64,000 nucleotides of DNA. Origin: Blasia pusilla (Eukaryota; Marchantiophyta; Marchantiopsida; Blasiales). Below are positions 1 to 12,199 of this stretch, piece after piece. The notes under the pieces were generated by a model. The model was not told where the DNA came from, made no database searches, and worked only from the letters and a program-made list of their open reading frames with translations. Made by a program: the position numbers and the translations under genes. Each line of letters opens with the position of its first letter. Position 1 is the stretch's first letter. The stretch lies in the NCBI GenBank assembly GCA_050084515.1, contig CM114271.1:59210001-59274000 (forward strand). Reading direction: 5' to 3'.

Positions 1-1745
1 GCTAAATCTATAGAGCTGATGATGAAGAAGAAATTTTTAGGCAATAGAGCAGATTCACTACAGCAAAGGCACCTGCTCATGGAAACAGCTTTAAATCTAG
101 CATTGGATGACTCTCGCTCTCCTGAAGAAATCTTGAGAGAGCTGGAGCTCGTGGTGAAAGAGGGTAACCAGAGGCTTGTGGAATTACAAACAGAGTGGTG
201 AGCAATCATTTCTTGCCACTAGTTTGGAGATTTGTGGTTGCAGTCCCTCCTAAGCTAAAATTCTTAATTTCCAATTATTTTGACTCCAGTGGTTTACTCC
301 AAGTGGGTCAATGCATCAGAAAAGTAAGGGATGCTTAGCAAGCCCCACTGTTATGCACATTCAGACCAAATCCATCTACAGTAATTTTTTTTAGATGTGG
401 TGCATATTCAGGGATGTTGTGCGGTCTCGATTGGAGGAGAGGGTTACAGATTCTGAGAAAAATTCAGAGGTGAGAAACTCAGAGATCCAAAATAAGCTCC
501 AAAGAATGAGAGAAATGCGACAGGAGGTGAAGGACATGACAGCCAAAATCTGGGCAAGGTATGCTACACCCTACTTGTTACCTGGGAGAATTTCAGTTCT
601 GTTGTCCTGAGATTTCTATTTGTTCCGTTGGTCTTACTGTATTTGATTGGTCCGTACTTTTATCAGTTAGTAGAAGCGTTGCAGTATGTTCAAGGGAACG
701 TGTGGGTCCGTCATCGGTTTGAAATTTGTAAGGTTTGGTGCAAGATCTCCCCTAGGGTGTCGGTAGTATGAGAGCTCAAGCTTACTTTTATGGGCTTGGT
801 TCCTCTGACCTGATCAGTCTTGGTGTTTGTAGTTATCATGGGTCTTCCACGCTCAGCTCTGAACAGGATTTGGTAGCTATGTCTTCTCACTGCTTGTAGG
901 TTGTGATACCAGTAGGTAGGCAAAGTCCAAGTGCAAAGTTTGAGTGTCCTACAATTATTTCACTCAACTATTTGGTTTGATTCAACAGGACTTCAATTAA
1001 TGAAGGGTGAGAGCTTGTTTTTAGGGGCAGGTGTCAAGGAATTGGATGAAAGTGGTGGTACTAACACTGCAACTATCATGTCATTTAACTTTTACAGGGA
1101 AGCTGAAGAAGCTCAGCTGTCAGCAGACTTGGACAAAGTTGCAAAGGGAGCTTCTCGTAGTACCTATGTGCGACGGATCACTGAGCTTGTCCGTAATAGT
1201 AAGAAGCAAGATGCAGATATAGCTCGAATCATCCATGATACTCGTGAGTTACAGCGGGAAAGTAATATGTCCCAAGACAAGCTCCGTCGACTTCATGCCC
1301 TTGTTGATGAGACTGTGTTCAGGTAAAATAAACAGCTCGTCAGTATCTTTCATGTAACTGCATCAATCTTACTTAAACTTCTCACAAGGCAGCCATGCTT
1401 TTCCAAACACATAGTGTGATAACTACTGTCCCTCAGAACTCTCAGGAATTAATGAGGTGAACCGTGACTCTGGTTGACAGGGATGCAAAGAAGGACCCGG
1501 TGTGCAGACAGGCGTACAGGTTGCTCAGCAGTGTCCATGAAAATTTCCAAAACATTGTGGAGAAGGTCCTGGAAATGGACAAGATTGGCAGGGAAATTTC
1601 GGAATTGCAGGCCAAGTTGGAAGACTTAGAAAAACGACCATTAGATGCAGCCAGTGTGGAGGCAGATTTAGAGGCTATTGTGGCTGAAAATCGGGCATTA
1701 GAGAGAAGGCTTGCCGATTCAAGCACAACACACAATCCTCTTTGA
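1..1745 (+). CDS. CCDC22: CCDC22 homologue, 3' part (partial at window start)
   Basis: Coiled-coil subunit of the CCC (COMMD-CCDC22-CCDC93) part of the Commander complex, which acts in endosomal cargo recycling (family knowledge). Exons by splice sites and phase: <1-197, 412-558, 1098-1322, 1481-1745, giving 277 residues that read without a break and end in TGA. The match is recognised from the C-terminal coiled coil: a YVRRITELVRNSKKQ-like block, DTRELQRE, then DETVFRDAKKDPVCRQAYR and a final Leu/Glu-rich coil. Each junction restores the conserved frame (for example AG|G giving Arg before EAEEAQL and before DAKKD). The N-terminal calponin-homology-like half lies upstream of the window. The only doubt is the choice of acceptor at 411 rather than the upstream TTAG. 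Confidence 0.88.
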
Positions 1746-2065
1746 ATGCAAGGTTGAGTAGTTTGTTTATGCCACCATGGTGCAGATGCTTTGGTGATTT
1801 AGATCACATCAGGAAGCTGGAGTGAATCTTTGCTTGCAAGAATCAGTTTTTCTTCAGTCATTCAGAGTGTCTGGGTACACACTGTCTTCACTTTGTCAGT
1901 TTCAGATAACTCTCCCAATGAATCTCAGCATCCTCGAAACTGCATTGGATCCTGTTTAATTGGATTCGCCTCATTCTGTCTCATTAGGGGTCCAACTTGT
2001 GAACTACAATGGCCCAAATACATCGTAGGAGTCTCATCTTTGGCAAATGAATTTGGATGAGAGTT

Positions 2066-2161
2066 GTTTTTCTTAGGGGTTTTGGTGGTAATTAGTTCAT
2101 TTAGAACATTTGAGTTTTTCTTGGGGGTTTTCGTGGTAATTAGTTCATTTAGAACATTTGA
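2066..2161. repeat. 48-bp direct tandem duplication
   Basis: Two adjacent copies, 2066-2113 and 2114-2161, both containing TTGGTGGTAATTAGTTC-like sequence (TTCGTGG in the second) followed by ATTTAGAACATTTGAG. They differ at only a few bases, so the duplication is recent. It lies in the CCDC22 3' flank. Confidence 0.85.
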
Positions 2162-3212
2162 GAAGACAAAGAGAAGTAACTCAAAGATGGATTATTTTCA
2201 GAGAAATGTCGAACTTTGCTTTCCCATTGTGAAACTCCCCAAACAGCCTGCATTGGTCATTATGCGAGTGGAAGGAGGGGGAACCATCATTCAATTTGTG
2301 TGCCACTTTTCTAGATTGCCCTATTTTGTAATAGCTTAGAAGTCCTTCCTTGAAGGGTCATATGATTCGTCGGTATGTGTTTCATCTTGGAAGGAGCTGG
2401 CCTCCTTATTCATATTCTCTGACCTGCGTACTGGTGGAGGAAATTCTTACACATTTCGAATCCCTATCTTAGCTTTTTTCCCATTTCTCTAGCTACAGCT
2501 TGGTCCCCAGTTTTGATTTTTTTTCCATTTTTTTCAATAAGAATTGTGAATTCATACCCTTCCGGCCTTCTGCAATACCTTTTATCCATCAAAGGAAATC
2601 AAACGAGAAATGATTAAAATGTGCCCCTAGAATTAGTAATTTTAGCTTAGGAGCACCAAAATCAGTCCTACTCTGAATGTAGATACAAAATTGGCAGACG
2701 AGGTAGGTATGAAGGAAAACAGATGAAGATGAGAGGAGTGTAGTATGAAGTTCTGGACGGATGATGGATGAGAGTAATTGCCGTTCAGGTCCACAGAAAA
2801 GGACCAAACGTAGATCGAATTACATACAATCTAAGTTACTTTTGGAGTGTGCCACATGTTTGAAAAATTGAAATGCGGTAAAAAGGACATCTCTAGACAC
2901 TAACTTTTTTATTGAATTTGTGTGCAATTGGTTAGTTTTTCACTCCAGTGACTTGGTTTTGCACTGGTGTTAAAAAAATAATTATAAATTTTTGTCCTAG
3001 TCATAACTTAATTCACATTTCTCCCTAGGGTTGTGAGTAAATAAATGAATTCAAAATGAAAAAACATACTTGTCCTTTTTCAATATCATAAGTAACATAA
3101 ATAGGGCTAAACAGTACATAAGATTATCTATAAGCTTATTCGAGAGCAATTGTCTTTTAATACTTTGCATTTCTCTACTCCTTCCTTTTGGGATTTTATT
3201 AATTTTCACTGT

Positions 3213-3314
3213 CTTTTAAAAGTTTATTTGTATAGCTGAATGGATATTTTAAGATGTAGAATACTTTTAAAAGTTTATTTGTAAAGCTGAATGGATATTT
3301 TAAGATGTAGAATA
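3213..3314. repeat. 51-bp direct tandem duplication
   Basis: Copies 3213-3263 and 3264-3314 differ by a single base (GTATAGCTG versus GTAAAGCTG). AT-rich, non-coding. Confidence 0.9.
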
Positions 3315-3879
3315 CTGGAAATGTTAATATTATTTTTTTGTCACATTTATTTTTTCCCAAATTTTGTCACGGGAGTTTCTCTCCGTTTTCCTCCCCAACA
3401 TTTCTTCATTAGTTTTTGAAGTGAGGAAATTTTTTCCAATTTGTATTAGCATATTTTCATTATGAATTGGTCAATTATTTTTCTTCTCATCTGTCCCTTA
3501 CAATGCGCAACCTATAATAATTGAATCATCTCCAAAAGGAATGTATGATCCTTGTTTTGGGTTCAAGCATTCTATAATTGAATCAAAGTCTTTTCTTTTG
3601 GAAACCTTTTTAACATGTTCAGATTATTAGATGGATTTCTTTTTATATGGTATGCAACCCCAAGTTCTCAAGCTGCTTCATAAGTTCCCAATTCAAGTCG
3701 TCAAACATAGGCAATATAAATGTCCCTCATTTATGAAGAATTTCATTTCTTGAGATTAAAATCCAAACCAATAGTACGATTTGGGTTAGCACTTTTTACA
3801 ATGGTAAACTCTCTTCTCAAGCATATGTTTCCTTGAGTTTCTAAGCTTCATCAAGAATTTATGGATAATGGTTTGTTTT

Positions 3880-4225
3880 TCACTAGAGGAGGAGAAGAGA
3901 AAGGAAAATAAATACAATGTTAAGGAAGAAGTAGGAAGAAAGAAAGGAATCAATTTTGAGGAATAGAAGATTTCTCAAGGAAAATTTAAAAGGAGTTAAA
4001 TTTCCTCGCATGGAGGGGAAAAGATATAGAGTAATTCTAAATAAGGGAGAGAAAGAAAGATAAAGTTTAACTTTTAGTAAAGAAGGGGAAGGGAGAAAAT
4101 GAGAAATCTTAGGACTGGAAATTTTCATGAAAGGAATATTTTATCATTTTATTTTTCAAAAAGTGTTTAATTCCTTAATAAGAGGAGAGAAAGGGATATT
4201 AAAAAAGAAAAAAAAGGAATTATCT
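3880..4225. other. Purine-rich (GA) strand-asymmetric tract
   Basis: The plus strand is strongly enriched in A and G (runs such as GAGGAGGAGAAGAGAAAGG and AAGAAAAAAAAGGAA) for about 350 bp. An open frame on the minus strand here is a by-product of the lack of stop-forming pyrimidines and has no domain. Confidence 0.6.
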
Positions 4226-4372
4226 CCTAACACGCCACCCAAAGTCAGGCCAAATGTACATCCTTCAATTTTCAGTTGAATATTTAGATATGTTAGTCAT
4301 CTCGAAGTTAGGACTAGACTAATTTCTCAAAATACTACTAGTACTTGTAGGTACGCATGCGATACTATACAT

Positions 4373-4421
4373 GCCTCATTCGGTCGATCCGTGCGATACT
4401 ATCGCACGGATGGAATGAGGC
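4373..4421. repeat. Nested inverted repeat (cruciform)
   Basis: Inner arms ATCCGTGCGATA (4387-4398) and TATCGCACGGAT (4400-4411) pair perfectly around one base. Outer arms GCCTCATTC (4373-4381) and GAATGAGGC (4413-4421) pair around them. The GTGCGAT/ATCGCAC core resembles the CCGTGC...GCACGG hairpins at the Helitron 3' ends elsewhere in this window, so it may be a Helitron terminus remnant. Confidence 0.75.
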
Positions 4422-5634
4422 GAATGATGGGTAATTTGGACCCCTAATGGATCCCAAATTCATACACGTCAAGACTTGATTGACTAAAAATGCCAAGAGT
4501 TTGAAACTCTTCATAGACACTACACAATAACATACAATATAGTCCCTTGCTATCCTTAATAGTCTATATACAATCTATATTGCACTTCTTTGATTGACAT
4601 GTGGTAATTGGACAATAAGAAAATGTTTCCCCCTTCTGCGGGCAACACATTTTTTTTTTGTGCAATATGATTAGTCCCTTCTCTCCCATGCATGGCACGG
4701 GCTGCCCACTAGCATAGAATATTACGGATAGCAAGGGATCGTGTGATACGTGAATTCTTGTTTAGTAATTAACATGTCAATCTCATTCCCTACCGATCTA
4801 TTTAAATGACCCCCAATTAACATCACCGAAAGTATTTTTGAGAAAAATCCAGATTTAATTCTCATAGGAGACTACTGAAATTGAATTGAAGAAATAAAAA
4901 AAAGTTTTGAATGAAGAGGGGAAGACGGATAGGATCCAGTGGAAGAATGGAAAAAGCTACTTAATATAATTAACAAGAATTATGGGTTTCGAAAGCTCCC
5001 TAACATCTAGCCTCAGCAACTTCAATAATCCACGAGAGTCCACGAGAGCAGAGCAGGCCCTGCCTGCCACGCCATGCATGGATGCATGGTGCTGGACAAG
5101 CTTGCACGGCTGCAACGAAATCTGGAGTACGCGTGCTTGCAAGTACCTTTTCCTTATCCTCCTGATATGGTCCATGGCACTTTTGGGTCCCTGTGGCCAG
5201 AGAAATGTTCAGTCATGTCACTCACTCACTCATTTGTTTATTGTCCTCCTGCAGAATTTCGCCCCCACAAATTTGGAGCATCCAGGGCCTCTCTCTCTCT
5301 CTCTCTCTCTCTGTGCAGTAGCCCAGACCTCCAGTGCCACAAACACAAACAGAAGTGCAGCTAGCTCTGTTGTAGCACCACCTGTGAAGGATTCGCTTCG
5401 GGAGGTTGCTCAGCTCTAAAGCTTGGACATGGCAGTGTGGCAAATGCATCGGTGAGCGCTGTGGAGCGGCCAAGGCAGTGGGGATCTGGCGAAAAACTCT
5501 GGAGTAAGGAGGTCTCGCTCTTCTGGTGGTCATTCGTGTTCGCGGAGCTGAGAGGGATCTGGTGGGATCTGCCTTGCGTGCGTTGATTCTGGAGGATTGG
5601 TTCTCAGGGGGGTGCTGCAATTTACCGGAGGGGG

Positions 5635-8600
5635 ATGGGTTCGTTGGCGTACCTCTCGCCCACTGCCTTGAATCTTGGAGCGGTTTCTGCTTTCAGCAAG
5701 AGCAAGCCGCTGACATTGAGCAGGCAGCTGCCCAGCTCGGGAGGGGTGAAACCGCAGAGGCGGAGGAATTGGTGGAGTTGCTGTACGAGTGAAGTGCAGA
5801 CGGATGCTTCGCTTGATAAGCAGACCGTGGTGCAAAATGGAAACGACAAGCTGGAAATTACCAGGGTGATCAACGGAATGTGGCAAACCAGTGGAGGATG
5901 GGGCAAAATTGACCGTGATATGGCTGTGGATGCCATGCTGAGGCATGCAGATGCTGGGTTTACAACATTTGACATGGCAGACCATTGTAAGCTTGCTCCC
6001 CCCCCCGAACAATGAGACGAGGACCTTCTTTTCTCATGCCAGAAGCCTCCTAAGAATATTGGATATACCCTAGCATCCATGGAGAGGTAATGTACAGAGT
6101 AACTGGAGGAGTACGTGAGGAGTCTGTGTGGAGGAGAGATTCGTATTGATTGCCTAATGGCACACTGAGTTCAGAGATGTCTAGTAACTTGCGAGATGGA
6201 GAGCATGGGAAGGGCCAAGATTGTGGTGGCTGGATGTCTGAACCGTACCACGCTTGGGTTTTGTGTTTCAACAGATGGCCCTGCGGAAGACTTATATGGA
6301 CTGTTCATGGACAGGGTAAGGCGGGAGCGTGGGGACGAGCTTGCGTCCTCAGTCAGAGGGTGAGCTCCAAGTGCTCTCTGGTGTGTGTCACTGTGCTGGG
6401 AAATGGGGTATGAAATCTAAGTGATTGTGACACCTGGCAGTTGTTCAATTATCTGCTGCGATTGAAATCTTCCCGAGTAGCTGCTGGGGCAGCTACTACA
6501 CCGGCTGCATAGTTCCCTTAGAGTACACGGTGAATGCACCTCTGCGAGCTGAACTGTCTGATGTTGTTGAATTTGTTCAATTCGGTTGTGGGCAGACTCA
6601 CGAAGTGGGTTCCCAGCCCAGTAAAGATGACGAGGGCCTTCGTTGAAGCAAATATCGACCGTTCTCGAAAGCGAATGGATGTGAAGACACTTGATATGCT
6701 GCAATTTCACTGGTTTGTCAAGTTCATTCACACCGCTGGTCGAGTATCCTGTGGAGGAATCACAGGAATCTAGTGGTGGAGCTGGTCTGGTCGAAGCTGC
6801 TTCCATTGAATTCAGGAATTAGGCTTGTGCTTCAAAAAGCAGTCGTCTACTCTATTCCCTACCCTAGCTTCAGTGAAATGACAGCACGGATAGGTGCCCA
6901 TTGTGAAACAAACTTGCTGCTATCTTGGAGTTTGGCACTCTACATAAATTGAAAACGTGAAATGCTGTACCGGTAAATATCCTTACTTAATCAATGAACC
7001 CTGCAGGTGGGACTACGCAGATTCTGGCTACTTGGATGCCCTCAAGCATTTGACTGATCTTAAAGAGGAAGGTCAGCTGAACGTATGTGACTGTTATAGT
7101 CAAGCTCAGATTATGCTGTTGCTGCCGGAGAACTTAAAATCAATTGGAAAAGTAGGCAAATATTGCACAGTACCAAGTGTTGGTGTGTGATTTTTGTAAG
7201 GTTCCTCACAGACACTAGGACTCTAAAGCTTTCTATTGCTGGAGTGCCTCATGAAGTCAACCTGACATTGGCTTTCTAAGTTTTCCCAGAGACTGCATCT
7301 AACCTTATGTCCAGACACACAGTTTGGTAGACCACTCGTGGTGCAAGGATGTCCACCACAAGGATGCCAATCCTGTTTTCTTCCTAAATAAGTGATAATC
7401 TATAGTCAAGGTCAGGAGTAAACATAAGATGCATTGAGAGGTTAAGTGGTACACCCTTGAAGCTGGTCTTGATTTGATACTAGTAGGCACCGACACGAGT
7501 GCTCACTTTCAAAAGCAATCGACTGTGCGCAGCTCAGAATGCAGTCATGTGTTGGATTTTAACCCTGTGTATCTGTGCTGTTCAGGAAAAATTAAGACCA
7601 TTGCATTGACCAACTTCGATACCAAAAGATTGGGCATCATTTTAGAGAATGGCATCCCTGTCGTAAGCAACCAGGTGTGCTGTCTAATGCTCATCTAGTA
7701 ATTTATGGATAATTGGTTTAGGGTTGTCACGTATTAGAGCTCTGATGTTGCAGGCTTGGTACTTAGGCTGTCTTCGTACTTTAGCAGAGGAAATCTTGGA
7801 TAGGAGTTTCATGAGGTTTGGACATGGTTATCTCACTGACAGGGTGGTGTTACCAGGTCCAACATTCTTTGGTCGATATGCGGCCCCAGAAGCAAATGTC
7901 GGAGCTGTGTCAGCTCACTGGAGTAAAGCTGATTACGTATGTTTTCCCATTAGTAAAAACTTCCAGCTGGTTTCCTATGCTTTCAATGAGTAACAACTCC
8001 TCGCTACCTACAGCTACTGGGATTCTGCAGCTCATCACTCTTCAACTCTCTGCCAGTTCATCTTTGTTCTTTTTTAGATATTCCCGCAAATAGGATTGTC
8101 TTCATGCCTACTGTATTTTCTGAGCCCAGAGTGATCGTTATGTCCTGTTTGTAGCTGTGGCAATTGCTCTTCACTGATCCATCTGGTTTGGATACAGATA
8201 CGGCACAGTCATGGGGGGGTTGCTATCAAACAAGTTCCTGGACGCCAACATCTCAATCCCATTTGCTGGTCCTTCAATTGACACTCCTTCCTTGAACAAG
8301 TACAAAAGGGTACAGTTTTAGTCCCCTTGGATGCAACTAATTGGTTCGGTCAAAATACACCCACATGGTGTAGAGAACAAAATTGGGTTCCACATTCATG
8401 GTCTTGATACTGAAGCAGTCCGGTCATGAAGAGGTCTCTGGACTGAAGAACTCGGTGTGCTTTTACAGATGGTTGATGCTTGGGGGGGATGGAATTTGTT
8501 CCAAGAACTACTTCGGGCATGCAACAAAGTAGGGAGAAAGCATGGTGTTCCCATATCTACAGTTGCTGTCCGTTATATTCTTGACCAGGTAAGACCATCC

Positions 8601-9038
8601 AATGTTGATGAGAAATATTAGTGAAAAAAGATGAAAGTCTCTACATGAAATTGTTCAGTTTATTGTCCTTTCAGAGTTTCTTTTGTCTGCAAGGTCACTT
8701 GTTGGAGAAAATACGAAATAGATCAGATTCAAACTATGAACCAAAATGGCATAGGGTTGAACCCATTTATTCCTTTGGTGTGAAAAATGAATGGAGCAAT
8801 CAATGTTACTTCGATTCCACCTAACCTTCTCATGGGTGTTTGGCCCCTTCAGCCATCTGTTGCAGGATCAATGGTTGGAGTGAGATTGGGCATCTCAGAA
8901 CATTTGAGGGATTCTGAAGCTATTTTCAAGATTAAATTGGACGAAGATGATCACCAAAGTATTGATGCTGTAGCAAAGAAAGGCCGCGATCTGATGAAGG
9001 TTATTGGTGACTGTGGTGATGAGTACAGATCAAGATGA
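5635..9038 (+). CDS. Aldo/keto reductase, probably plastid-targeted (9 exons)
   Basis: NAD(P)H-dependent oxidoreductase with the AKR (beta/alpha)8 barrel; the substrate cannot be read from the sequence. Exons: 5635-5986, 6275-6359, 6596-6712, 7007-7071, 7586-7674, 7857-7936, 8198-8309, 8469-8588, 8853-9038; every junction is GT..AG and phase-consistent, giving 401 residues. The first ~50 residues are Ser/Arg-rich and look like a chloroplast transit peptide. The catalytic tetrad is visible as Asp113 and Tyr118 in FDMADHYG (split by intron 1), Lys149 in GLTKW and His184 in LQFHWW. The C-terminal PSVAGSMVGVR block corresponds to the cofactor-binding region. The ATG at 5635 is chosen because it opens the frame that runs into the barrel. 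Transit peptide and location are inferred. Confidence 0.9.
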
Positions 9039-10164
9039 GGTCCACTTCTCATGAGGAGCAGTGGGCTGATCCCCTCTTCTAGCGCCTGGCCCCTGTTCTG
9101 ATCTCTATGTGTTCATAAGTTCACTTGAGGGATTGTGCTCTGTTGAAGATAAGCAGTAAGCAGGATCTGTATGTGTAGTCAGGTTGTAAAGTTTGTCTAG
9201 TCAATAAGTAATCAAAACGACGTGACTAAATGGGTAGTGATTCTTTGCCACTGACCTTCACTCGAGAGAGAGAAGCTTCTGAAGTCTAGATTTCATTTAC
9301 TGTAATACAAAGGACGTGCATGTCTTTCAGAAAGCAAAATCATGTTGGGCTTGGTATGAAATTCTCATGCTTTCTGCCACCACGTATTTGGTCATGGTTC
9401 TTGGATGGATCCTGGATGGTAATGGAGATCGGGACCAAAAGCCATGGGATATCACGAGTGAGGGATCAATAACAGTTGTCCCCATCTTGTCCAATGGTTG
9501 GCTTTCAGAGATGTCGAATTCTGGTGATTTCTGCCAGTCTCCAAGAGGATCTGATGCCGTGGTGGGTACAGAAAGCCACTGTCAAATAGGGCTCTGCACC
9601 TATCATTGAATGTTGAGTCTGGATGGGAAGCTGAGCAAACATTTGCTGCAACTAACTATGATGGACAATACCCAAAAAGTTTCTTTCCAAATGATATATT
9701 AACCTCCCTTGATGACATGTGTCACCAAATGGAGGTTCAGTCTTTCTTGGGACCTTGTTGAAGTTTTGTTAGATCATTGACTTGGAGCCTCATATATATA
9801 TTCCCTGGGGGAAGATTTGAGAGGCCTAACTTTATAAAGTTGAAACCCTCCAAATCCATGGTTCTTTGTGTTCCATGGAAGGTGGGTCTAATCCAATTGT
9901 TATTCAATCAATTCCAACTTAATTTCATTGTGTATGTGACATGTATATAACAACTTTGAACTTACTCCACTTAAGAGCTATCACTACGACATTTGCTACC
10001 ACCACCTCAGCCTTCCTAGGCATGTACAAAATTAATACCCATGACAAGATGCCGAATCAACCACGCAACCCTGGCGGGTGCAATCCAAGCATGTGACCAT
10101 GCGTGCCATAAAGTTTATGATGTTGTGAAGTGTTGTGGACGATCCAAAATCAAATTCAACTAGT
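9039..10164. other. Intergenic, no gene seen
   Basis: Contains the probable 3' UTR of the aldo/keto reductase (to about 9300). The 97-codon frame at 9316-9609 has no recognisable domain and lies in the likely 3' UTR or spacer. Confidence 0.5.
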
Positions 10165-10440
10165 TGGTGCCCATTCTCAGCACGGTTGAAAGAAGAACCC
10201 TCCTTATATTTTCAACCTCCATCTTGAGCTTTTAGAGAGGGAAGGTGCCCGTTTCAGCTCTTGTGAAAGAAGAGCCCTCCTGACATCTCCGATCTTCATC
10301 TTGACCTTTTAGAGAGGGCAGGTGCCGGTCTTCAGCTCGGGTGAAAGAAGAGCTTTTAGAGAGGAGAGGTGTCACGCTTCTCCAGCTTCGTCAGATGGAA
10401 CCGAACTTTTAGAGAGGACAGGTGTCAAGCTTAGAGACGT
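10165..10440. repeat. Degenerate tandem repeat, unit about 76-78 bp then shortened
   Basis: The phrase CTTTTAGAGAGG followed by (G/A)CAGGTGYC recurs at about 10230, 10306, 10352 and 10406. GGTGCCC..TCAGC..GAAAGAAGA recurs at 10166, 10245 and 10321. The first units are about 78 and 76 bp; later ones are truncated to about 50 bp. Confidence 0.7.
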
Positions 10441-10475
10441 ACCTTCCCGAGACCCTGTGGTTGATAATAATAATA

Positions 10476-10501
10476 TTAGCCGGTGTCCGTGCTTTGCACG
10501 G
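10476..10501 (-). mobile_element. Helitron 3' terminus (CTAA end with hairpin)
   Basis: On the minus strand a CCGTGC-AAA-GCACGG hairpin (10487-10501) is followed by ACACCGG and CTAA at 10479-10476, with T next in the flank: the Helitron CTRR^T ending. The element would extend rightwards from here. The matching 5' TC end was not located, so the length is unknown and the GT47 gene could lie inside or beyond it. Confidence 0.55.
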
Positions 10502-10756
10502 GGTGAGTGAAAATTAGCTCAAGAGAAAAAGTGGTCAACGGGAGTGGTAGAAAATAACATCTGCACATAAATCAGAAACCGAAAAAATTCCATTCCGAAA
10601 ACACCTCTGAATAAATTAGAGACCTAAAAAGTGGAGGGGAGGCCCTCTCCCGTAATAAACGAGGATGACCGAGCGAACCAAGAAGAGAAAGAAATGGGGA
10701 GATCCACGAAGGGTTTAGGAGGGTTGGACACCAGTCCACATCCGGGCGGGGGCTGA

Positions 10757-12199
10757 TCATGCGGGCGGATGAGGGGGGAAGGGTCGGAAACCCGGGACCA
10801 GAATCTTGTCCAAAATGACGTCGATGGCGTCTCTGGTCTTCTTGTGGGGGTGGCGACTCGGCAGATCGTACACGATGATCGGCAAGATCTCGTTGACGAT
10901 GGTGTCCCGCATCTTCGCGATTCTACTCGCAGGAATTCGCTCCAGCGCAGCGATGACATCGCACCTACCATCGACGACCTCCTGCTCGTCGATCAGCACC
11001 GAGTACGAGTCTCCGTCTGCGGGCAGGTGCCAAGCGTACTGCGAGTACGCTGTGTGGACGCTGAAGAAGACGGGTATGGTGCCGGCCACGAGACAATCGA
11101 ACACAGCCCTTCGCGTGGGGGAGTCGCCGGGAGGTTGCAAGCAGAACACGGAGCGCAAGAGGAACTCCGTGACGAGGTGAGGGTTTCGCGGGCAGTCGAT
11201 TTCGCTGCAGAGGAGGGGACTGCAGCGAGCGGATTGGCTGCACTGGTGGAACAGAGTGTGGCGGAGGACAGCGTCGAAATGGCTGCTGTTCCTCGGAGCT
11301 CCCGCGAAGGAGACGAAAATGTCTCGCTTGGACGCGGACACCTTTTCCTGCCACAGCTTGAGCTCGAAATCGGACCCCGGGTGAAACGAGGTCGGGTACG
11401 GCACCGCGATTTGTCTGTCTCCTGCTAGAGGATCGCGCTCGATGAGGAACGTGGTCATGTTCCCAAACTCCCACGCCGAGAGCAGCGAGCTTCCCCAGCT
11501 GGTGGAGTCTTCCTCGCTCCTGGAGAAGTCCCATACGATTCGTCCCAGCACCATGAAGTGCTTGTGGCCGTGGAGCCGATTCCACGGCGATTGCGCCATG
11601 AGCCAGCCCAAGAACCGCTGACTGAGTTTGTCTCGCAGTTGGATTTCGGGGGAGAAGAGGTACTGGTTGACGTCCAGGGCCGCGTAGTACGGAGCGTAGA
11701 ACAAATCGGCGGCGTCGGGATCGTGTGTTATGCACTCGTAATGCTTGATTCTGTGGTGGAAGAGAACCTCGAGGACGTATTGATGGGTCCTGTACCATGC
11801 CTGCATCGGCTCGATCACGTTCTCCAATTTGAACCCCATGCCCTCATTCATGGCGGCCGCGCACATTTCTGGGAAGAAGGTCTTGTTGTTGCAGTAGGCG
11901 TCTATGATTTGGACGTTGAAGAGGGGAGGGAGGTCGTATATGTACAAGCGTCGGCCATCGCAGCGGCGGGCGGCGTTTGGAATGTTGTGGAGTGAGGGCT
12001 GGGAAATGAAGGAGTTCTGCGGACGGATCATGAAGCCGCCCAAGCCCGCCAGGAGACCGCACAAGGCCAGGATTAGCGCGGTGCCCAGGACCGCGAGCAC
12101 CAGCATCCCCCTCCAGATGAGCCTGGCGCTGGCTTTTCCTCCTCCTCCTGGGAACGCGCTCGGCTTCTGTCGCCCCAGACACCCCTTCCGCTGCTCCAT
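10757..12199 (-). CDS. Exostosin family (GT47) glycosyltransferase, MUR3-like
   Basis: Type II Golgi membrane glycosyltransferase of CAZy family GT47. The family's MUR3/KATAMARI1 branch adds galactose to xyloglucan in cell-wall synthesis; the exact donor and acceptor cannot be read here. Intronless, 480 residues. A short basic N-terminus is followed by a signal anchor at about residues 28-57, a stem, then the exostosin domain from CDGRRLYIYDLP (about 80-91) onward: MQAWYRTHQY, the DPDAADLFYAPYYAALD block typical of the family, HFMVLGR, and near the C-terminus FCLQPPGDSPTRRAVFD with GTIPVFF, the conserved donor-binding segment. Length and intronless structure fit MUR3-type genes. An upstream in-frame ATG is not seen; the start is taken just before the basic stretch. 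Confidence 0.88.
   Translation of the reverse strand: MEQRKGCLGRQKPSAFPGGGGKASARLIWRGMLVLAVLGTALILALCGLLAGLGGFMIRPQNSFISQPSLHNIPNAARRCDGRRLYIYDLPPLFNVQIIDAYCNNKTFFPEMCAAAMNEGMGFKLENVIEPMQAWYRTHQYVLEVLFHHRIKHYECITHDPDAADLFYAPYYAALDVNQYLFSPEIQLRDKLSQRFLGWLMAQSPWNRLHGHKHFMVLGRIVWDFSRSEEDSTSWGSSLLSAWEFGNMTTFLIERDPLAGDRQIAVPYPTSFHPGSDFELKLWQEKVSASKRDIFVSFAGAPRNSSHFDAVLRHTLFHQCSQSARCSPLLCSEIDCPRNPHLVTEFLLRSVFCLQPPGDSPTRRAVFDCLVAGTIPVFFSVHTAYSQYAWHLPADGDSYSVLIDEQEVVDGRCDVIAALERIPASRIAKMRDTIVNEILPIIVYDLPSRHPHKKTRDAIDVILDKILVPGFRPFPPHPPA

Larger units (their letters stand above)
1746..5634. other. Intergenic region between CCDC22 and the aldo/keto reductase
   Basis: No gene recognised. It holds the CCDC22 3' UTR (about 1746-2400), two short tandem duplications, a purine-rich stretch, a cruciform-forming inverted repeat and, near 5289-5312, a (CT)12 microsatellite just upstream of the next gene, probably in its promoter or 5' UTR. 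The open frames here lack any recognisable domain. Confidence 0.6.

Noticed and set aside
5222-6080. Minus-strand frames of 132-160 codons
   Set aside because: Antisense of the aldo/keto reductase first exon and a CT microsatellite.
10769-11428. 219-codon plus-strand frame
   Set aside because: Antisense shadow of the GT47 gene, as are the other frames at 10965-11995.
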